The notes under the pieces were generated by a model. It saw only the letters and a program-made list of their open reading frames with translations, was not told the DNA's origin and searched no databases. From an uncultured Clostridia bacterium (lineage in GTDB: Bacteria; Bacillota; Clostridia; Christensenellales; UBA1242): a stretch of DNA of 64,000 nt. The position numbers and the translations under genes were made by a program. Every line of letters begins with the position of its first letter. Positions within the stretch are counted from its first letter, which is position 1. Shown one piece after another: positions 58,786 through 64,000 of this stretch. The stretch lies in NCBI GenBank assembly GCA_934793215.1, contig CAKVOP010000001.1, positions 1-64,000 on the forward strand, in the 5' to 3' direction.

Positions 58786-59615
58786 AGGGTATAATAATCA
58801 CCAAAAATGCAGGACTTTTTACTGTTGAAAGCAATGGGACTATTTACAATTTACCTGCCAGTGGGAAAACAAAACAACAAGGGCTTTTTGTAGGTGATGA
58901 GGTTGAATTTGAAGGGGCAATAACTGCAATTTATCCTCGTAAAAACCTACTAATTCGTCCACCGATGGCAAATGTTGAGAAACTTTTTATAGTTGTATGC
59001 CCTCTGCCCAAGCCTGATTTCATGCTTGTGGACAAGATCATAGTCTATTCATTTTTAAATGATATACAGCCAATTTTAGTCATAAATAAAACTGATAAAG
59101 CGGACGATAATTTCATAATGGAAATAGAAAATAGTTATAATTTTCTTAAAATTGTTAAGGTTTGTGCCAAAAGTGGTGATATTTTACCTTTAAAAAGTGA
59201 GATAAATGGCATCTGTGCTTTTGCTGGACAAAGTGCAGTTGGGAAAAGTTCACTTATAAATGCACTTACTGGAAGGCTGGACGCCGAGGTGGGAGATCTA
59301 TCCAAGAAAATTGAAAGAGGGAAGCAGACAACCAGAATAGTGAGTCTTTATAAGTTTGAAAATGGATATCTTGCAGACACTGCTGGTTTCTCAATGTTAG
59401 ATCTGGGATTTGTAAGTAAATTAAAAAAAGAGGAACTTTCTTCATACTATCCAGATTTTCTAAATGCTCGTGCACTATGCCAATATCGTTCATGCCTGCA
59501 TAGGCACGGAGATTGTGGTGTTATAGCAAGCGTAAATAGTGGAGAAATTTCAAGGTTAAGATATAACAACTATTTAAAAATTCTAAACGAACTAGAAAAA
59601 AGCGAAAAATTTTAA
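58782..59615 (+). CDS. rsgA: Small-subunit ribosome biogenesis GTPase RsgA, 277 aa
   Basis: Circularly permuted GTPase that checks late 30S assembly. Seen: an N-terminal OB domain, G4 motif VINKTDKAD (about residues 102-110) before G1 AGQSAVGKSSLINAL (about 147-161), G3 LADTAGFS, and a C-terminal zinc site with Cys and His (ARALCQYRSCLHRHGDC). The start is GTG overlapping the rlmN stop (GTGA). GAGGAGGG lies upstream. Confidence 0.95.
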   Translation: MKGIIITKNAGLFTVESNGTIYNLPASGKTKQQGLFVGDEVEFEGAITAIYPRKNLLIRPPMANVEKLFIVVCPLPKPDFMLVDKIIVYSFLNDIQPILVINKTDKADDNFIMEIENSYNFLKIVKVCAKSGDILPLKSEINGICAFAGQSAVGKSSLINALTGRLDAEVGDLSKKIERGKQTTRIVSLYKFENGYLADTAGFSMLDLGFVSKLKKEELSSYYPDFLNARALCQYRSCLHRHGDCGVIASVNSGEISRLRYNNYLKILNELEKSEKF

Positions 59616-59697
59616 TTTTTTCAAATGACTATTTTTTAACAAATTGAATTTGTTTGACAGTATTTCAAGTAAAGGCTAAAATTATATAGGAGAGTTT

Positions 59698-60369
59698 ATG
59701 AAAAAGAATGTCTATATTTCAGTTTCGACTGACCCGATAAATGATTTTCAAGAGATGGTTGAATATGCAAAAGAAATGCAAGATAAAGCGGACATGCTAC
59801 ATTGTGATGTTATGGACGGCGTATTTGTGCAAAAAAAGTCAATTTCAGCCAGCCATGTTTACAACATAAATCAAAATTCACTTATTCCGCTTGATGTTCA
59901 CTTGATGTGTAATGAGCCTCTTGCGATAATTCATGATTATCTTAAAGCAGGAGCAAACATTGTTACCATTCACTATGAGGCATTCGAAAATAAAAACGAC
60001 ATTATTAAAGCGGTAAAAACGATAAAAGATGCCCATGCTCTTGCTGGACTATCTTTTAAGCCAGAAACAGAAGTTAAAGAAATCAAGATGTTTTTACACG
60101 ACTTTGATGTAATTTTGGTGATGAGTGTTGAGCCCGGAGCAAGTGGACAAAAATTTATAAACGATAGTCTTGCTAAAATAAAACTTCTAGATGAAATTCG
60201 TAAAGAAAATGGATATAACTACAAGATTGAAGTAGACGGTGGCGTAAACGACTCAAATTCCCAAGCCATTATTGAAGCAGGTGCAGATATGCTTGTTAGT
60301 GGAAGTTATGTTTATAAGTTAAGCGACCGTTTGCAAGCAATCGAGACATTAAGGAAACACGAGAAATAA
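59698..60369 (+). CDS. rpe: Ribulose-phosphate 3-epimerase, 223 aa
   Basis: Pentose-phosphate pathway enzyme that interconverts ribulose-5-P and xylulose-5-P. Seen: TIM-barrel with LHCDVMDGVFV (about residues 35-45; metal His and Asp), LDVHLMC, LVMSVEPGASGQKF (about 140-153) and IEVDGGVNDSN. The conserved metal-binding residues are present. TAGGAGAG precedes the ATG. It ends the rpoZ-priA cluster. Confidence 0.95.
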   Translation: MKKNVYISVSTDPINDFQEMVEYAKEMQDKADMLHCDVMDGVFVQKKSISASHVYNINQNSLIPLDVHLMCNEPLAIIHDYLKAGANIVTIHYEAFENKNDIIKAVKTIKDAHALAGLSFKPETEVKEIKMFLHDFDVILVMSVEPGASGQKFINDSLAKIKLLDEIRKENGYNYKIEVDGGVNDSNSQAIIEAGADMLVSGSYVYKLSDRLQAIETLRKHEK

Positions 60370-60379
60370 ATTTATTAAT

Positions 60380-60407
60380 AAAAAATCGCAGTGACGCGAT
60401 TTTTTTA
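60380..60407 (+). terminator. Terminator of the priA-rpe cluster
   Basis: AAAAAATCGC, loop AGTGAC, GCGATTTTTTT. Confidence 0.95.
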
Positions 60408-60510
60408 TTTTTGGGATATGGATTGGTGCGGCTTTGGGGTTGAGAAAAAAGTTAATGGTTCGTTTGCAACAATTTAACTTTTCAAAGTCCAAAAACTTAA
60501 AATAATCTTT

Positions 60511-60750
60511 TTATTCTTCTCCAACAAAAACTACATTGCCACAAAGCACGTCATAATAAGAGAATGTTTGTAAAACTTGTTTGCTTTCTTTTACGGCGAC
60601 GGTAAAAACACTGGGGTAAACATCTTTTATTACTCCACTCACTGATTCTATTTTCTTTCGTCCGCGGTTGATGTTCATTTCCACCATTTCTCCTTTTAGA
60701 GCTAAAATTTTAGATTTTACTCCGCATATATCCAAGGTCGTTTTACGCAT
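60511..60750 (-). CDS. veg: Veg-family protein, 79 aa
   Basis: Small conserved Firmicute protein; Bacillus Veg stimulates biofilm formation by acting against SinR. Seen: the SH3/Sm-like core with VEMNINRGRKKIESVSGVI-type pattern (about residues 24-42), VYPSVFTV and QTFSYYDVLCG, the latter highly typical of Veg. The ATG at 60750 follows AGAGG; an in-frame GTG at 60756 lies within that site. It is divergent from the SPOCS/LysM gene, an arrangement that recurs in clostridia. Confidence 0.88.
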   Translation of the reverse strand: MRKTTLDICGVKSKILALKGEMVEMNINRGRKKIESVSGVIKDVYPSVFTVAVKESKQVLQTFSYYDVLCGNVVFVGEE

Positions 60751-60857
60751 GGGCACCTCTCTTTTTAAAAAATATTACCCAATTGAAAGAATTTTAAACC
60801 TTTTGTCATATTCTTTTTCCGCTTTGCGTAAGTTATTGCGTAAGAGAGGAGGAGATA

Positions 60858-62372
60858 ATGGCTTTTGCAGAAAACAATTTTTTGGTGGCAAACAAAATTC
60901 AATTAGACAAAAAGCAATTTGAAGTTGAGTGCAATGTTGACGGCGGGTGTGCTGTTAAAAAGGTCTTGACGGTTGCTTGTACGCCTATGGTTGAGGGATG
61001 TGAAGTACTTAATGGCGTAGTAAATTACTCTGGAACGATTGATTTAAGAGTTGTTTTTGAAACTGAAGAGGGAGAGATTGACACTGCCAATGCATCTTGT
61101 CCCTTTTCGTCAAAATTTGAAAATGAGGAGATTGGCGTTGGGCAAACAGCAAATATTGTCGTAAGAGTTATTGATTTTGATGCAACAAGTGTGTCGGGAG
61201 CGGATATTAAAGTCCTTGTTACTCTAGAAGAAGGTGGATTTGTCATTGGAAACAAAGAGATTAAATCTATTTCAACCGACGACGACACGGTTTGTGCAAG
61301 AGAAGAAGACATAAAAGTTGTAAGATATCTCACTTCTGCAAGCGAAACTTTTACCCTTCAAAGTGAAATAAATTTAAGAGACAAGGTCAAAAAACTTCTT
61401 GCAAGTGAAAGCATGGCTTGCGTAAAATCTGTTGAGGCTGGCTCAAATTTTGTGGCTGTCAGTGGTGAAACCATTTCAAGAGTGCTTTATTTAAGTGAAA
61501 ATGACAAATTTGAATGTGGATACATTTATGACACTTTTAAAGAAGAACTTGAAATTGAAGGCGTAAATCGTGACAGCATGGCCGAAGCGTGCGTGTTTGT
61601 TGACATGAAGAAGACAGAGGTCGAAATTGTAGAGGACGATAAAGGAAGCAAAATTATTGTTAAGCCTGTTATTACAATTATGATTCATGCTTGTGCAGAG
61701 GAAGAAGTTGGGGTTATAAAAGACCTGTATTGTACTAAAAACGATCTGTCTATCACAACAGAATCATTTTCAAATTCTCTGCCATGTCAAATGGAGGTTG
61801 TTGAAGGAAAAATCGAAGGCAGTCTTTCACTTGACGAGGACGCTCCAAGAGTTGACAAGATTTTGTTCAATGGTGGCAATAGCGTGACTATAACAAACGC
61901 ATTCGTGAAAGATGAACAAATTGTGATTGAAGGCGTTGCAAGAACCACGGTTGTTTACCTTAACGATGAAACTGGTTTGTTAAACAGTGTTCAACTAGAT
62001 TTCCCTTTCACAATTGACGATAAAACTGATTTTGCTGAAAGCGATGTTATCTCGGCGAGCATCATTATGAGTGATGTCGATGTTGTGGTTAAGAAAGGAA
62101 GAGATTTATTCTTTGATGCAAAAGTTAAGGTGACCATCAATGGTTGCAAAACTGCTGTTAGCGGGGTAATAACACAAGTTACAACGGGTGAAGAGTACAC
62201 CGAAAAAGATTATGCTATGGAAGTTGTTTTTGCTAAAGCCGGAGACGAGGCTTGGGATATAGCCAAAAGAGCAAAAGTAAAAGAAGCCCAACTTTTATCG
62301 CAAAATGAAAATGTGATTTTCCCACTCGCAGAAGACACTTCACTTGTACTTTTCTATCAAAAAGTTCAATAA
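60858..62372 (+). CDS. SPOCS (DUF3794) and LysM-like domain protein, 504 aa
   Basis: Spore-coat-associated family in Clostridia. Seen: repeated DUF3794/SPOCS beta modules, first near residues 30-110 (KVLTVACTPMV, VNYSGTIDLRVVFE) and again near 165-245 and 310-390. The last 55 residues resemble a LysM domain (FAKAGDEAWDIAKRAKV, then LSQNENVIFPL). No leader is seen, in line with mother-cell assembly on the forespore. GAGGAGG precedes the ATG. Confidence 0.85.
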   Translation: MAFAENNFLVANKIQLDKKQFEVECNVDGGCAVKKVLTVACTPMVEGCEVLNGVVNYSGTIDLRVVFETEEGEIDTANASCPFSSKFENEEIGVGQTANIVVRVIDFDATSVSGADIKVLVTLEEGGFVIGNKEIKSISTDDDTVCAREEDIKVVRYLTSASETFTLQSEINLRDKVKKLLASESMACVKSVEAGSNFVAVSGETISRVLYLSENDKFECGYIYDTFKEELEIEGVNRDSMAEACVFVDMKKTEVEIVEDDKGSKIIVKPVITIMIHACAEEEVGVIKDLYCTKNDLSITTESFSNSLPCQMEVVEGKIEGSLSLDEDAPRVDKILFNGGNSVTITNAFVKDEQIVIEGVARTTVVYLNDETGLLNSVQLDFPFTIDDKTDFAESDVISASIIMSDVDVVVKKGRDLFFDAKVKVTINGCKTAVSGVITQVTTGEEYTEKDYAMEVVFAKAGDEAWDIAKRAKVKEAQLLSQNENVIFPLAEDTSLVLFYQKVQ

Positions 62373-62460
62373 CGCGTTTTTCTTAAAACAAGATTTCGAA
62401 AAGTATTTAGCACTATTGGGTGAGAATAAAATATGTGAAACAATAAATAAAGTCAAAAAA

Positions 62461-62497
62461 ACACAAAAAATGCTCTAAAATGGGCATTTTTTTGTGC
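62461..62497 (+). terminator. Terminator of the SPOCS gene
   Basis: CACAAAAAATGC / GCATTTTTTTGTG stem with loop near TCTAAAATGG. Confidence 0.9.
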
Positions 62498-62542
62498 AAA
62501 AACATACTTTTTTAGTCAATTATTTAGCAAGAGGTTGAATTT

Positions 62543-63079
62543 ATGAAATATGTGCTTGGATTTTTCAGTGTGCTTGCGGTCGTTTTAGTCTTTGTGTTAT
62601 GTCCTTTTAAGTCTGTTGAAACAAAAGAAATTGAGTATTTAAGAATACATATCCGTGCCGATTCAAATAGCGTTCAAGACCAAAATGTTAAGTATAAAGT
62701 AAAAGATGCCGTGGTTGATGCTTTGGTTCCATACTTGAGTGAAATCAAGACTTTTGAAGAGGCTAAAAGTTTTATAGGAAACAACTATGATATGATTGAA
62801 AGCGTGGCTGATGGTGTCCTTGCAAGAGAAGGGTTCTCTTACACTTCTTCCGCCCAACTTAAAAGAGAGCATTTCCCAACCAGAGTATATGACAATTTGA
62901 CGCTTCAAGAGGGGGAGTATGATGCCCTTATCTTAAACCTTGGCTCTGGGCAAGGTGATAATTGGTGGTGCGTGGTTTTCCCAGCATTTTGTTTCACTTC
63001 TTCGACAAAATCTGGGCAAAACGAATATATTTCGGCAATTTGGGAGATAATTAAAAGTGTAATGAGGGAGGAAAAATGA
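62543..63079 (+). CDS. spoIIR: Stage II sporulation protein R, 178 aa
   Basis: Secreted by the forespore to trigger SpoIIGA, which matures sigma-E. Seen: an N-terminal hydrophobic segment (about residues 4-22), LRIHIRADSNSVQDQNVKY (about 33-51), which is the family signature, and DNWWCVVFPAFCF (about 146-158). Length is normal. AAGAGGTTG precedes the ATG. The stop overlaps the next ATG (ATGA), so sleB is translationally coupled. Confidence 0.93.
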   Translation: MKYVLGFFSVLAVVLVFVLCPFKSVETKEIEYLRIHIRADSNSVQDQNVKYKVKDAVVDALVPYLSEIKTFEEAKSFIGNNYDMIESVADGVLAREGFSYTSSAQLKREHFPTRVYDNLTLQEGEYDALILNLGSGQGDNWWCVVFPAFCFTSSTKSGQNEYISAIWEIIKSVMREEK

Positions 63080-63777
63080 AAAAGAGATTTTATGCACTCG
63101 CACTTTTGGGGCTAACTGCCTCGCTTACTGTTGTTGGGCTTGGAACAAGTGCAAATGAGGCAATTTTGCCAAGTAGTGGGCAATATGTCGTGCAAGCAGC
63201 TACAACCACAGCACAAAACAAACAAATACAAACTAAACTAAAGAAGTGGGGCTACTATACAGGAGCGATTGACGGGATTTATGGTGCAAAAACCAAACGG
63301 GCTGTAAGATATTTTCAAAGTAAAAATGGTTTGACTGTAGACGGGATCGTCGGCAAGAAGACGGCGGCCGCAATGGGGATTAACCTAGGCACTACTTCGA
63401 CTACAAAAACAACATCAAATACCTCTTCTAGTGACCTTAACTTGCTTGCGAGATGTGTTTATGCCGAAGCAAGAGGGGAGCCTTATACTGGACAAGTTGC
63501 AATCGCGGCAGTTGTTTTAAATAGAGTCAAAAGTGCATCGTTTCCAAACACGATTTCAGGTGTTATTTATCAACCATGGGCATTCACTGCCGTCAACGAT
63601 GGACAAATAAATCTTACGCCAAATGACACCGCCTATAAAGCAGCACAAGATGCACTAAATGGTTGGGACCCTACATACGGTTGTATTTATTACTATAACC
63701 CAGCAACCGCCACAAGTTCATGGATATGGTCAAGAAAAATTGTATTAAAAATTGGAAAGCACAACTTTGCGGTGTAG
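63076..63777 (+). CDS. sleB: Spore cortex-lytic enzyme SleB-like, 233 aa
   Basis: Lytic transglycosylase-type enzyme that degrades cortex peptidoglycan on germination. Seen: signal peptide (RFYALALLGLTASLTVVG), a peptidoglycan-binding domain near residues 50-98 (QTKLKKWGYYTGAIDGIYG), a Ser/Thr linker, and the hydrolase_2 domain with ARCVYAEARGEPYTGQVA (catalytic Glu) from about 130. ypeB follows 10 nt later, the usual pair. Confidence 0.93.
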   Translation: MKKRFYALALLGLTASLTVVGLGTSANEAILPSSGQYVVQAATTTAQNKQIQTKLKKWGYYTGAIDGIYGAKTKRAVRYFQSKNGLTVDGIVGKKTAAAMGINLGTTSTTKTTSNTSSSDLNLLARCVYAEARGEPYTGQVAIAAVVLNRVKSASFPNTISGVIYQPWAFTAVNDGQINLTPNDTAYKAAQDALNGWDPTYGCIYYYNPATATSSWIWSRKIVLKIGKHNFAV

Positions 63778-63787
63778 GAGGGAAAGC

Positions 63788-64000
63788 ATGAAACAAAATT
63801 ATAACAAATCAAAGAGCATGCCTGTTGGCGAAAACAAGAAGAATAAAAAACAAAGCAAAAGGGCTATTATCTCGCTCGCTGTTGCGACAGCAGTTCTGGG
63901 TGCTACAACTTTGGGCTTTGGCATAGGATTTGCTGTGACCGACTCCAAGGCAATGTATTACGGCACAAAACTTGAAAACATTTATGAAAGCAACTTTTAC
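63788..64000 (+). CDS. ypeB: Start of a YpeB-like germination protein (cut by the window end)
   Basis: Only the first 71 residues are present. Seen: a basic N-terminus (MKQNYNKSKSMPVGENKK), a membrane segment near residues 27-50 (AIISLAVATAVLGATTLGFG) and the start of the exported part (KLENIYESNFY), which fits YpeB. YpeB is needed for SleB assembly in the spore. AGGAGGGAAAGC precedes the ATG. The call rests mainly on position after sleB. Confidence 0.8.
   Translation, partial: MKQNYNKSKSMPVGENKKNKKQSKRAIISLAVATAVLGATTLGFGIGFAVTDSKAMYYGTKLENIYESNFY

Overview
The window comes from a low-GC, endospore-forming, cell-walled Firmicute, most likely an uncultured gut Clostridia-type lineage. The evidence is AT-rich intergenic DNA, strong Shine-Dalgarno sites, standard codon use, sporulation genes (cwlD, spoIIE, spoIIR, sleB, ypeB start, ricT, veg, a SPOCS/LysM protein), BspA-type leucine-rich repeat proteins and collagen-like proteins. 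No taxonomic marker in the window allows a firmer placement.

Layout. 0-2.4 kb: three small DUF4116-like genes of unknown function. 2.6-6.0 kb: uppP and a P-type Ca2+ ATPase. 6.2-8.9 kb: the conserved holB-ricT-trmN6 cluster. 9.1-10.7 kb: a minimal two-gene SUF system (sufC plus a short SufB/D). 11.0-20.2 kb: an acidic zinc-ribbon protein, then two small TasA-like secreted proteins and a 2232-residue BspA-like LRR protein that share one leader. 20.6-26.3 kb: cwlD, gmk, spoIIE, tilS and tRNA-Leu(CAG). 26.5-38.2 kb: an accessory region with four collagen-like proteins, a coiled-coil fibre protein, an SH3-like membrane protein, an FAD oxidoreductase, a DegV pair and an AbrB-ABC transporter operon. 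38.4-41.1 kb: a GNAT enzyme and iscR, iscS, iscU. 41.3-47.5 kb: membrane proteins, an orphan VirD4-type coupling ATPase, RadC and an unknown protein. 47.6-49.1 kb: a 492-residue protein fusing the TasA-like domain to LRRs. 49.2-51.8 kb: ppdK. 52.0-53.6 kb: two unknown genes. 53.8-60.4 kb: rpoZ-priA-def-fmt-rlmN-rsgA-rpe. 60.5-64.0 kb: veg, SPOCS/LysM, spoIIR, sleB and the start of ypeB.

Most notable: (1) a candidate extracellular-fibre system. Four proteins share one N-terminal leader. Two small ones have near-identical promoters, each with a Spo0A-box-like TGTCGAA just upstream of a TTGACT -35. One protein fuses the small domain to the LRR module of the giant protein. (2) A recurrent leaderless-promoter geometry: -35, 16-17 bp, -10, exactly 6 nt, ATG, with no Shine-Dalgarno, at five genes including holB and sufC. 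(3) A collagen-like protein region without signal peptides, plausibly spore-surface. (4) Minimal SUF and IscR/IscS/IscU in one window, with a clean palindromic operator at iscR.

All functional names come from motif recognition by eye; no database search was run.
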